From positions 9,822,734 through 9,886,733 of the forward strand of contig NC_089738.1 in the NCBI RefSeq assembly GCF_035083965.1: DNA of 64,000 bases, written 5' to 3'. The notes under the pieces were generated by a model. That model saw only the letters and a program-made list of their open reading frames with translations, searched no databases and was not told where the DNA came from. Shown one piece after another: positions 11,729 through 23,998 of this stretch; position 1 is the first letter of the stretch, and every line of letters begins with the position of its first letter. Origin of the DNA: Branchiostoma lanceolatum (lineage: Eukaryota > Chordata > Leptocardii > Amphioxiformes > Branchiostomatidae). The position numbers and the translations under genes were made by a program.

Positions 11729-14168
11729 AGCATTGATATAAGAATAAGGCGGTTCAAAATGAATCATGTTGTCTACTCAAGATTGTTGTAAACATTCGAA
11801 AGCATAAAAAAGAGCCACTACTTTCTGTAGACTGCACACCCTGTCTGAAATTATATTCAATGTATTTTCAATGATATTTGAAATTGATTAACATGTTTTA
11901 TTGACAAGATTGACATATTTCTAATAGTTTTCCAAGTCAGATTTCATGTTTTTTTGACAGGACAGGTATTCTTTGAAAATGCCAAAAGTTAGATTACATG
12001 CATGTTATACTATATATCATACACTGTGTTCTTAGTTTTATTACACTTTAACAGAAACGCAATAAAAATTAACACCACCTAACTTGAAGCATACCCTTTT
12101 TGTCATAATCTTATACTGCAAGAAACAGCTACAGGAATAAACGTATTTCAGACCATGGATATCTGCTCTGCCTCCAAAAGATACACTTTAACTATTATCA
12201 GGTCTGCATCTGTGTTTCAATCTTTGTCTTTTGTTAACGAGATATCGATACAATATCCAAGAGTAAGTTATCCGAACAGCCTTTTTTTCAAATCGTGGCC
12301 AATATTAGCTTCTTTCTTTGATACTCTGAAAACTGTGAAATGTTTGATATCTCAGCCGACTGTGAACCATTCACTGCATAACTCTCCGTTAAATCAATCT
12401 ACGGCATTTGGTCCAGTCTCTACAATTAACACAGTCCACAGAAAGTCGTGTGGAGACTGATAGTCATCATTGATGGCACTCCTACTTTATCATATGATAT
12501 GAAAAGTGTGTGGTAAGATTTTAATCTACAGACAAATGCTTGAATAGTTATTCAATATCTTGAATAAGATGAACAGACACACATAGATATGTCAACCAAA
12601 ACGGTGTCTGTGGGTGCCTGACGATACAGAGTACTATTGTAATAATTGTTGAATTTATGTATTTATGCCACGTATGGCAATATTTTGAAAACATCTGGTG
12701 AATCTACACAGATGAATAAAAAAAGTGTTTGTGTGCACTGGCTGACACACGACATTGTTGCAGTCAAAATTGAATATATGTATTTGGGCCAGGTGAAAAT
12801 TCATGAAAGGGTACCATTCTGAGAAAAACTGTAAATCTAGACAGATATATAATCTATCCGTTTTGGCAATTTCTAATGCCAGCGCTTGAGAATAGCCAAT
12901 GGCTAGTTGGACAGTCGCGGCTGTATGTCAATCGAGACAATGAGTAAATGACTAGACAAATAGATAGATAAACGAATGATATATACTGTACAAAACATAC
13001 GAGTGTTAGTACGTACATGTACTAACTGAAGCATGACGCTGTTGCAATCATTGTTGGATTTTAGTATTTAAATCAGGTGAAAACTCCTGAAGAATTACCA
13101 ATTTGAAAACATCTGTAAAATATCTGGGGAAAATATCTAAAAGGCAATGATTTCGCAGATTTCATAGCCTCAGTGTGCATTTACAGTCAAAGGTAACCTC
13201 CAGATGAAAAAAAAGCAAAAGGTAAATCAGTTCATGCTCATTTGTTGGAGATTCTGCTTAATACCACACCGTAAGAATAACAGCAAAGTATTTCATCATC
13301 TACGACGACTTAGCGCCATGTCCTTTTCAACACTACATGAAGAAGCATCTATACCGCCGGATGTACACATTTCAATACTGATTGTTCAGGTGACTGAAAC
13401 TATACAGGCTATGAGGTCTGTTGCAAGAATTTAGGTAATTGTGTCGGAAATAATCAAAATTGTCAGGCAAAAACAGTTCATTGTATTTTAACAATTCTTA
13501 CTCAACGATAATAATGCTAAAACTGCCTGAGAGAACGCGCTGTCAGAAAAACAATAACAACCTATAGTTTGTTCAAAGTTGGGCTTGAAAAGACGACCCC
13601 ACTTCAAGAACAATGCTATGAAAAACACGGCCAATATTTGTGATTATTTTTACTCCTTTTAGAGACGCCAATTATCAACTACATGAAATAGTAAAAAAAA
13701 AAAAGATTTATTAAATAGAATAAATAGTTGCGTGTGGCTACACAGACCAGTGAACGTTACTGTAAACATCTTCGAGCTTCGTCGGTCGTTGCACCGACAT
13801 CTTATATTCATAAATCTTTTTAACAGTACTATATACTTGCAATATAAAACTATACACTGATGCACGTGTTGTAGGCGATTTGTATGTAATCTTGTATCTT
13901 GGCCAGTTGAAGAACACATGCTGTTGAAAAATTAGAGAAACTTTGATGTATCAGTTTAACTTTTATGGCTTTATCATGATACAAATTTTCGTAAAAAAGA
14001 GAATCTGCATCTGACTAAGTATGTTTTAAAAAAAAACTTTTAATACAAATGGCCGTGTCAAAATATTGGGAAACAGTAAGGTGTCCGGGATGGCAGCATG
14101 AATTTATGAAGTAGCTCGCAGGAAATTGTCTACCTAGTAAATACATCCGATCCGGTGATGTACAATAC
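11729..14168. other. Intergenic region between units 2 and 3
   Basis: The stretch after unit 2 matches that after unit 4 (compare 12600-13640 with 22620-23420), showing that flanking DNA was copied with the genes. The immediate 3' untranslated region of unit 2 also resembles that of unit 5. No separate gene is supported. Confidence 0.5.
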
Positions 14169-14182
14169 ATGCATATGCAAGA
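14169..14182 (+). promoter_or_regulatory. Conserved upstream element of unit 3
   Basis: The same ATGCATATGCAAGA block as before units 2 and 4, here 70 bases upstream of the ATG at 14239. Confidence 0.4.
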
Positions 14183-14238
14183 GAGAAGCACTATAAAGTA
14201 TATATCTTCTTAAAGGTTTAACAGACAACACGTACGGC

Positions 14239-17200
14239 ATGGCGCGGCTCGTCTTGCTGATCGTCTCTTTAGTCTTAATGAGAAACGTGTCGTGTGACAC
14301 AGATGTTTGCCCAAATTGTCAAGCTTCTCACACGAAGTGTCCTCCAGGTAATAATCAGACACCGTTGTCTGCAGAATTAGAACCATGTGTTATCTGTGAT
14401 ACCGTGGTGAACTCGGAGCAAATGGACGCCATCCCATCCTGCCAGCTTGTTCAAACCTCGAAGTCGCTCTGGCTTCGTAACTACAGCCTTGACCACCTGT
14501 CTTCGACCGACGTGAGCCACCTTAAACACTTGCAGTATCTCTATATAGAACCAGGTAAGTAATGCAATACGTATTTCCAAAGGCATGGGAATTGATCGTG
14601 ATCATAACAGCCTCGCTGCTAGATAACTTACGTGTCTTCGATCGTGTCTGACTTCACTAGTTTCGGAAATTTTGTCAAAATCCAAAATATTGTGATATTA
14701 GATCCCCTTTACTAAGAGAAAAAAGTATTCTGTATGACTTCAGGGAAGGAAACATAAGAAAGCAAAATTCATTACATCTGTTATCGTCCAAATATCATAC
14801 ATTAAAACCATATAAGTGCCACCCTAGTCAGTGTATTGGGGCTACTATAATTGGCGAGGGAGGAGTGAATTCACAGGTTAAGCTAATGTAACAAATTCCC
14901 TCTTTTGTAAAGAGTTTTGAGCTATCAAAGATGTAGATATGATTAACATCTGGACATACGCTGGGGTCAATAGACATACTTCTTCTATTCCGTTTCAGGA
15001 GATCTCCGACATCTCGAAAACAACACGTTTCACGGGTTCCTGCATTTGTACAACCTGTCAATGAGCCACAATAAGCTCACGTATCTAGGAAAGAGGTGGC
15101 TTGTTGAAGTTTCGGGCCACTTGAACTTAGCTCATAACGAAATAGCCTTCATAAAGGAGAAGGCGTTTGGTAACAATGATCGCTGTGTTGAAATGGTTGC
15201 TCTGCACCTACAATGGAACAAGCTCGACGTCATCGAGTCAGGCTACTTCAGACACCTTTGTAGTGTCATGCTATTGGATCTACGCCACAACAGAATCCAT
15301 ACCATTGAAGAAGGTAAGGACAATCTTCAGAAACTTTAACTCATGTAATGCTTATAGAAATTTGTTTGATGTTACAAAATTGCGCAGCCTGATACTTTGC
15401 TTTTACAATATTCTATTTGTTCATCAACGTTAAAGTGTCATCCCATTCCAGAATGTACACTTTATTCTACACCAAAATATGTACATATTCTTACAAAGTT
15501 GTCAAAATTGCAAATTCACATTGCATTTCTAAATTTGCCAATGCGTTTTTTATTCATTTTCTTGATATTCCTACAATATGTTGTGTCCGTATTATATCAC
15601 CTCATAAACATGAACCTCAGTTAATAATCTATTCACAAACGCACTGGTTATAATTCGTCTGGAAAAACGCTTCATCTTACTAATCCGAAGATGTGAGTCT
15701 TATGACTTACAGATTTAGCTACATCGTAATCATCTTACGAAAGATTTTCTCATCATCATCAATGATAATGGTATTATTCAATGAAAGTTGATATTTGCAC
15801 CAAATATACCACCTTCTAATGTTATTGAACATCAAACAATCAAAGGCCATACTTCCAGTCCTTGATTCCTGTCGCAAGGTAATTGAATTGACCGTTAATT
15901 ATCACTTCGATGACGTCATCTGGTTCAAAACCAGACATGGCCGGACTACAAGGTGTTAAAGAAAAAAGTGCTAATTTATCGTTGTTCTATCTAATGTCTT
16001 CATTGAATACTACTGCTATTTTTGGACCTATTCAGCGAAATTTTGTGCTACTGTGTCACTGGTGTCATTAAAGATTTAAGCTCTCTTACATTTCAACATA
16101 TGTGAATATTCAATATAAACTATTTCAGGCAGTTTCAATGACCTGCACAGCCTTCGAGTGCTACGTCTTGCCGGTAACAACTTTAAGGTGGTAAGAGATT
16201 TCTGGTTCCCCGACTTAGTGACACGAAGATTACTCTTTTCTTTAGACTTGGCCCAAAATCAAATTCATTATATCGAATCAGATGCCTTTGTAAATCTTCT
16301 GCTCTTAGGGGACCTTGATCTCTCGGACAATCAGATTACAAGCCTGCAAGAAAATCAGCTTAAAATCGGTACATGGAGTTACGATGTATGGGGTTACATC
16401 AAGCTAAAAGTGAAAGGAAACTTGTTCCGCTGTACATGCTCTCTTCGTTGGTTCATTAAATCAGTTCTGAATTGTAATGAAGACTTCTCAGATTTAAAGC
16501 TACTAACTTGTAGCTACCCAAAAAGTCTACGAGGAGCAAAGTTAAGCGACCTTTCAAATGCCATGACATCATCAATGCAGTGCCCAACACCTATAGTTAC
16601 CATAAGTACAATAGGTGGTGGTGGCTATACATTTCAGTGTGAAGTGTACTGGGAAGAAGAACCTCCTAAAATACAATGGACTCTGCCAAATGATACAAAC
16701 CTTATCATCACGGACACATCATTTGAAGAAGGAACAAACGTCTACCTTGACGACTTAAACTTTACAACATCTTTCTACATGGATCCAAAAGGCTTTACAT
16801 GCTGCAACTCTACAGCATTTAAACTAGAGAACAATACCTATAACTTCGTGGGAAAGACAGTATCTTCTTTGACAGTCAGTCCAATCGCACTACAAAAATG
16901 GCGCGGTGAGCTCGTTTCTTGCACATCGCTGTCTGGTTCAGGTGAGACAAACATCACAGCTCATCTCAACGTGACAATTTTGTCTCATTCCTTAAATAGT
17001 GATCCTGACGTCATAACCACTATGTCCTATACCACAGGGACACTAACAGAGACTCGTAAAGGCAACAATCAAATAATCTACATCTTGGACTCAGATGTAA
17101 ACGGCAATGTTACAATTAACCTATTGGATCTGGTCATAGTCATCCTTTTAACATCATCAGTAGTTGCGTTGTTTTGTTTTCTTATTATTGCTTTGAGAAA

Positions 17201-17291
17201 ACGTACATTAAAGATGTGGAAAGTGGACAACTGTGATGAGCAGAACCCGAACCGTTTCTCCCAGCATACGTACGAAACAGTGGAAGACTAG
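14239..17291 (+). CDS. LRR-Ig receptor, unit 3, with truncated cytoplasmic tail
   Basis: Exons 14239-14554, 14999-15313 and 16129-17291 give 597 residues. Signal peptide (MARLVLLIVSLVL), N-cap, LRRs, C-cap, Ig-like domain and membrane helix (about 542-566) are all intact, with every expected cysteine in place. The frame stops at TAG 17289-17291, directly after YETVED, at the position where units 2, 4 and 5 read CAG (Gln). Only one of the usual tail tyrosines (Tyr 592) remains. The removed tail is still open downstream to the usual TTWL end. The ectodomain shows no sign of decay, so this may be a natural tail-less receptor or a very young truncation. Introns are most like those of unit 5. Confidence 0.88.
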
Positions 17292-17534
17292 CTCGAAGTA
17301 ATACGGGACAGTCATATTGAAGACAATGAAGATGACGTCATCACACCATACGGACAAGCTGTCATGGCAGGTGCCTACGGAATGGACAAAGCCACGACTG
17401 AAACAGTCTGTAGGTCCCGAGTAACTAAACATAGTCAGGACTTATCAAAGGTGAATTTCCTAGATCAAATCTATATTACTGCAACAGATGACGTTGGTCA
17501 TTTTAGAGAGGTTGAGCGCACAACATGGCTTTAG
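17292..17534 (+). other. Preserved tail frame behind the unit 3 stop codon
   Basis: Directly after the TAG the frame stays open for 80 codons and ends with the array's VERTTWL and its stop at 17532-17534. It contains DDVITPYGQAVMAGAYGMD. Compared with unit 5 it lacks an internal block of about 60 residues holding the basic TPYTKRKRVR region, removed in frame. The tyrosine that normally follows the Gln is Leu here. Confidence 0.85.
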
Positions 17535-17639
17535 AGGGGCCGATTAGAATAAGGACGTTCAAAATGAATCACGTCATGTGCTATAGCTACTTACTTGTGG
17601 CAATACCGGCGGAAATTGAACAATGTAACAAGGCTTTTA

Positions 17640-17777
17640 AGATTGATTGATTATTATTGTTACTGTGTACTTAGTCGTAGTTGTGGTTTTATATGTAAAA
17701 TCAGGGATACCTAAAAAACAGGCTTCACAGCCTGAGTTGTATTTGCCCTGTATAAATAAAATAAATGAAATGAAATG
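17640..17777 (+). mobile_element. Possible LINE-type retroposon 3' end
   Basis: The stretch ends TTGCCCTGTATAAATAAAAT followed by AAATGA-like tail repeats, the look of an invertebrate LINE 3' terminus. No coding part is present. The family is not identified. Confidence 0.3.
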
Positions 17778-18374
17778 TGGCCTATATCAGTTTCTTTCCT
17801 TGATATTTTAGAAACTGTGCAATGGTAGAAACCTCAGCCTACTGTGACTTTGTAAAAACAATCTATCTGAATATAATGATATGTTTTTTAGAGATCAACG
17901 CGTGCTCATTTTTCATCGACACACCGTAGTTTTATCTATATGCCGTATCGCGTGAAGACAATTGTGCAAGTTTGAATGTAGTAGGCAAAGACAGCTCGAT
18001 GATTAACAGTGTAAATATATATACGTCAAATAATTCACAAACCCTCAAGCAAGAATCTTTCACGGCCTACAAGCAACGGCTTTGTTTGAAAATTGGTTTA
18101 TCTACTAACACGCACAGAAAAACAAGACTGCATACAACATCGTACCATGTCCAGAGTATCAAATATAAAACCGGTTCAGTTCCAAAACACATTCAGTTCC
18201 ACTGCAATATCCAAACCTAGAATGTCGGGCATTTTCGGAACCACAACACCTACCCACACATTATATATCATCACAACCAGATCAGGCAAGCAAGACAACT
18301 ATCTCAAACCCATGTCCACACAAAACCCAGCCACTGACCTGCACTACTACAGGGCAGTAACAAATAATTTATGA

Positions 18375-18580
18375 AAACATAGGAACTACATTCATGCCAA
18401 TGTTTTCATTTCATAAAAACACCCAGTTTCTGACTCGGGGTTACGTGTTATGAGATACATGTGCGTCATTGACACGTGTTTCCACGCCAAGGCTGCAAGC
18501 AGATGCGAAAAAATGCACAAGCTGCAGGCTACCGGTGATAATATGAATGTATGCAATTGCAGAAAAATATAAACCAGAAA
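18375..18580. repeat. 200-base repeat, copy 1
   Basis: Begins at AACATAGGAACTAC and runs through CTGACTCGGGGT and ATGTGCGTCATTGACACGTG to GCAATTGCAGAAAAA. It recurs at 18717-18925 and 28511-28725. Confidence 0.75.
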
Positions 18581-18716
18581 AATCTTAGTATCCCTTGGAG
18601 ATAAAGAAAGAAACAAAATGACATTGGACAAGTACGATTTTTAGAAATCTTCTCTCATAATCTCTTTACCCTGGTAATCAATGAAGCTTCCCAATGATGG
18701 ACCGACATCAGCACTA

Positions 18717-18925
18717 CATAGGAACTACACCCATGCCCACGTTCTCATGTCATCACTGTGCCTACATGATTTCCTCGGCAACTTGTTTCTGACTCGGGGT
18801 AACGCGTTATCAGATGCATGTGCGTCATTGACACATTAAGCCAAGGCCTCTAGCAGTTGGGGAAAGATGCACATGCTGCAGGCTACGGATGGTTTGACGC
18901 ATTTATGCAATTGCAGAAAAAAAGG
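18717..18925. repeat. 200-base repeat, copy 2
   Basis: Direct copy of 18375-18580, at the boundary between the two gene blocks and just before unit 4 upstream sequence. Confidence 0.75.
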
Positions 18926-19098
18926 AAGGAGAATTTACATCGAACTACTATATTTCATAAAGTTTTCAATACAAATGGCCATGACAATGTTGGGCCACGG
19001 GAAACGGTAAGGTATCCGAGGTTGCCGCATGAATTGATGAAATAGCTCGTATGAAATTGTCTAACCAAGATAATATTCGACCCTGTGATGTACCATGC

Positions 19099-19112
19099 AT
19101 GCATATGCAAGA
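19099..19112 (+). promoter_or_regulatory. Conserved upstream element of unit 4
   Basis: The third copy of ATGCATATGCAAGA, 71 bases upstream of the preferred ATG at 19170. Confidence 0.4.
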
Positions 19113-19169
19113 GAAAGGCACTCTAAAAGGATGAATTTTCTGATAGAGTTGGCAGACAACCCGTACGGA

Positions 19170-22100
19170 ATGGCGCGGCTGGAGATCGTTTTGCTGATCG
19201 CCTTTTGGGTCGTAATGAGAAACGTGTCAGGTAGTTGCCCAAATTGTCAAGCCTTTCACACGAAGTGTCCTCCTGGCAGTAATCAGGCACCGCCGTTCGG
19301 AGAGTCATGTGCCGTCTGTGATACCGTGGACGGTGCGGTGAACTCGGAGCACAGGGACGCCATGCCATCCTGTCAACTTGTTCAAACCTCCCGGTCGCTG
19401 TGGCTTCGCAACTATAGCCTTGACCACCTGTCTGCGACCGACGTGAGACACCTTAAACATTTGCGGCATCTCTATATAGAACCAGGTAAGGAATACAATG
19501 CTTATGAAATTTGTCAAAATTGCAAGCGCAGATATTGGACATTGGACATCCATTGTTAAATAGATAAAAGTGTTTGAAATGTATGACTAGGGGAAGAAAC
19601 CGAAAATAATTTATTTAATCTGTCATTTATTATTGTTTGGTCTAAGAAACATTAAGACTTTTATTTGACAAGTTATTTGATTCACACCGTTGTACTTTCA
19701 GTAAATGGTATTTATTCATTTATTTATTTATAGGTTTGGCTGATACACAGCCAGGGCTACCCAATTAACCTGAGCCTATCCCTACCAAAGGGCTAGCCCT
19801 GCTGACAAAGACAATAATACATTACAATTGGCTGCATATATGGTACCCTCAAATTGTGTGCACACAATAGAATATGGCTTTGCATTGCTGTTGAAATTCA
19901 GTTTCCTAGACTGAGTGCCGCTCTTGTTAGTTTACCGCGGTCACTGGTTGATGACGGACGAGTGAACTAACTAGCTATATTTTGGCTGGCCTCCGGGCTA
20001 ACAAATTTACGTGTGTATTTTCTTCAACCATCCAAGATTCAGATATGATTAGCTAGCTCGACAAATGTTGGTCAATAGAAGCAAATATGGTTCACTACCA
20101 TAATATACCGTAACGTCTTTTATTTCTTTTAGGAAGCCTCCAATATCTCAACAATAACACATTTGAGGGATTCCAGAATTTGCACAACCTGTCACTCAGT
20201 CGTAACAAGCTGACGTATCTAGGAAAGAGGTGGCTTGTTGAAGTTTCGGGCCATTTGAATTTAGCTCATAACGAAATAGCCTACATAGAAGACGAGGCGT
20301 TTGGTAACAATGATCGCTGCCTTGAGATGCTTGCTCTGCACCTACCTTGGAACAAGCTTGACGTCATCGAGTCAGGCTACTTCAGACATCTTTGTAGCGT
20401 CGTACTCTTGGATCTACGCTACAACAGAATCCATACCATTGACAAAGGTACGCCCAATGTTGCTTATGTAATAGTTTTAAATGATTGATTGAGGTTAATT
20501 GATTGTGCAGCCTGACTGTGCGATTATGCCATGTTTCATTTTTTTCATCGACATTTTGAAATGGGCAGTCAGGTCTACATCAAAACGTTTACATATTCTT
20601 ACAAAATTGTAATCATTGTGGCTGTAATGCTTTTTTCTTGATCCTCCTGCAATGTACTTGTCCCTACCATATCACCTCATCAAGATTGTAATTAGTCTTA
20701 CAATTACTGATCCGAAGTTATGATTCTTATGACGTACAGTATCTCTGATCCAGGTAAACCATAATCATTTAAGTATGACATGGCCTTTAAGATGTAAATA
20801 CATTACATACATGTGAATGTTTCATATAAAATATTTCAGGTAGTTTCAATGACCTACACCACCTTCGAGTGCTACGTCTTGCCGGTAACAACCTCGAGGT
20901 GGTAAAAGGATCTTGGTTCCCGGCGCTAGAGAGAAAAAGACTGCTTAGTTCTTTAGACTTGGCCCAAAATCAAATTCATTACATCGAATCAGAGGCCTTT
21001 ATACATGTTCCACATCTAGAGACGATTGATCTCTCGGGCAATCAGATCACAAGTCTGCAGGAAAATCAGCTTAAAATCAGTACCTGGAATCACTACGATG
21101 TCTGGGAATCTATAGATCTAAACGTGAACGAGAACTTCTTCCGCTGTACATGCTCTCTTCGTTGGTTCATTAAATCAGTTCAGAATTGTTATAATGAATT
21201 TTCGGATTTAAAGCTACTAACGTGTAGCTACCCAGAAAGTCTAAAAGGCGCAAAGTTAAATGAACTTTCAAATGCCGTGATATCTTCAATGCATTGTCCA
21301 GAACCTAAAATTACCATAAGTACAGTAGGCGATGGCGATACATTTCAGTGTGAAATGTACTGGGAGGAAGGACCTCCTAAAATTCAATGGGCTCTGCCAA
21401 ATGATACAAACTTTACCATCACAAACGTACCATTTGAAGAAGAACAAAACATCTACCTTGAGGACTTAAACTTTACGACATCTTTCTATATGAATCCACA
21501 AGGTTTTACATGTTGCAACTCTACATCATTAGACTATTCAAAACTAAGGAACAATACCATTAACTTCGTGGGGAAGACAGTATCTTCTTTGACCGTCAGT
21601 CCAATCGTACTACAAAAATGGAGTGGTGAGCTCGTTTCTTGCACATCGCTGTTTGGTTCAGGTGAGACAAACATCACAGCTCATCTCAAGGCGACTGATT
21701 TGTCTCCTTCGTTAAATAGTGACCATGACGTCATGACCACCATGTTCACCACAGAAAAACAGACAGACTTTTCTCATAAAGACAACAATCAGATAATCTA
21801 CATTCTGGACCGAGATGTGAACGGTAATGTTTCAATTAACCTAATGGATCTGGTCATAACCACCCTTTTCACATCATCGATAGTTGCATTGTCTGGCTTT
21901 CTCATTCTTGTTTTGAGAAAACGTACATTGAAGATGTGGACATTGGACAACTGTGATGTACAAGATCAGCAGAACCCCAACCGTTTATCCCAGCATACGT
22001 ACGAAACAGTGGAAGATCAGTATGACGTCATACGGGACAGTCAGGTGGAAGAAGATGATGTCATCACACCATACGGACAAGCTGTCATCGCGTGTGTCTA

Positions 22101-22488
22101 TGGAATGGACACAGCCATGACTGCAACAGCTAGTAGGCCCCAAGCAACTAAGCGTAGAAGAGTAGATACACCTTATGCCAAACGAAGGAAAATACGTACG
22201 CAAACCGTCGATGAATCAAGCTACAATGTGGAAGCTTCTAGATCTACCAATGTACTAGGTGTAGTGGGGACCTTTACAAATAACAGAACAGTGAACTCCT
22301 TAGGGACTGATGGGGTACAAGAAGGTACATGTAAGGTATACAACAAAGCTGAAATGCCTGTAACCCAGATCAACAACGGTCGCAATGGTAAAGACTTGCC
22401 AAATGCAAGTGACTTAAATCAAACGTATTCCGCTGCAACAGATGATGTTGGTTATTTAAAAGAGGTTGAGCGCACAACATGGCTTTAG
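19170..22488 (+). CDS. LRR-Ig transmembrane receptor, unit 4
   Basis: Exons 19170-19485, 20133-20447 and 20840-22488 give 759 residues. The start at 19170 matches the other units; in-frame ATGs at 19095 and 19131 lie upstream of the signal peptide. The N-cap differs slightly: the usual SCDTG before the CPNC cluster is shortened to SGS, and a few residues (DGA) are inserted after CDTV. LRRs, C-cap, Ig-like domain and membrane helix (about 545-570) are intact. The tail has YETVEDQYDVI, TPYGQA, TPYAKRRKIR and ends VERTTWL. Introns and 3' flank pair it with unit 2. Confidence 0.9.
19710..19830. repeat. Low-complexity and possible repeat insert in unit 4 intron 1
   Basis: A TTTA-rich run followed by GGTTTGGCTGATACACAGCC-type sequence that is absent from the matching intron of unit 2. 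It may be a small retroposon fragment; the family is not recognised. Confidence 0.3.
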
Positions 22489-23998
22489 AGGGGCCGACTA
22501 GAATATGTAACAATAAGACAATTCAAAATGAATCATGTTGTTCAGAAAGGGGAAAAAGAACAAGATTTATTAATGGGTATAGATGGATAAATAGATGAAT
22601 AAAATATATAGATTTTGAAATAATTTTTGTGTTCAATGGCTGCCACACGGCAATGTTGTAGTCAATGTTGAATCTATGTATTTGGGTCAGGTGAATATGC
22701 GTGAAAAAGTACTGGTTTGAGAACATCTGTAAATGAAGACAGATAAACAAACATAGCCGATGGCGATGGCCAGTTGGACAACCTCGGCTGTATCTCAGTC
22801 AAAGCAATACTAATGTAATAAATTGATAGATTGAATAATAGATAAATAGACACCATACAAGTGATATTACTGAATACATAAATTCAAGCAGTTAGGTTAG
22901 GGGGAAATTCCTTAAAAGCTACCATTTTGAAAACATCTGTAAGATATATGGGGGATACTAAAAAGAAATAATTTCACATTGAAAAAATAGCTTCAGTGTG
23001 CCTAATAGTATACAAAAAACGTAGCAAAAGGTGAATGATTTTAAATTCATTAGTTGGAAATTCTGCTTGATACCACAGCGAAAGTAAAACTAAAAAGTCT
23101 AGCAACCTCTACGATCGCTTAGCGTCGTGTTCTTGTCAACATTACACGAAGGTAGCATCTATGCCACCGGATATTCGACCGGATAAACAAATTTCAATTC
23201 TGACCAACTGATTGGAACTATACGTGCTATGAGGTTTGCTGCATATATTTATGTAATTATGTCGGAACTAATTCAAATTGTCAGACAAAAACAGTTCATT
23301 AAGTTTTAGTTTTATTGCCCAAAAGAAGGCATTGTTAGAAAAACAACAACCTAGTTTGTTCAAATTTGTGATTGAAAAGACGATCCCACCGCATAAACAA
23401 TGCTATGAAAAGAATCACAAGCAATATTTGTACTTATTGATACACATTTAAGAGATGACAAATACCACATGCACAGAATAGCAACAGTATCAACGAAGAT
23501 GGAGGACTTAACGTTATTGTAATCATCTGCGTCGGTCGTTGTAACTTATAATCTTATGAGCTTGTTAACAGTGCTATACGCACAATATTTGTCACAGAAT
23601 CTCACACAAGGCTCTTTTCTGCTAAAACACGTGATGTAGGAGATATGTGATGCTCTATCCAGGTCAGGTGAAAAAAACACATGCAGTTCAAAAATCAGAA
23701 AAACTCTCTAATACGACGGTTCAACGTTCATTGTGTAATCAAGATAAGAATTTTCGATAAAAGAGAATTTGCATCTTAAGGTATTTTGACAAGTTTTCAA
23801 TATAAATTGTCATGCTAATGAAACAACTAGGTGTCCCAGATGGTCGCATACATTTAAGTTTACGCAACTCGTGGGAAATTGTCTAGAATCCTAGATACGG
23901 AGACATATCCTGTGGTATACTAGTACCATTCGTGTATCTGAGGAGCGCACTGCAACAATATCGACCTTATAATAGAGTTGGTAGAGAACCCGTACGAA
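22489..23998. other. Intergenic region between units 4 and 5
   Basis: AT-rich DNA that matches the region between units 2 and 3 along much of its length. The block before unit 5 lacks a clear copy of the ATGCATATGCAAGA element found before units 2-4. No other gene is seen. Confidence 0.5.

Larger units (their letters stand above)
17535..19098. other. Intergenic region between units 3 and 4
   Basis: About 1.55 kb with no gene. The part at 17770-18650 matches the region after unit 5 (27965-28740). It holds a possible retroposon end and two copies of a 200-base repeat, described separately, and forms the junction between the two duplicated gene blocks. Confidence 0.55.
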
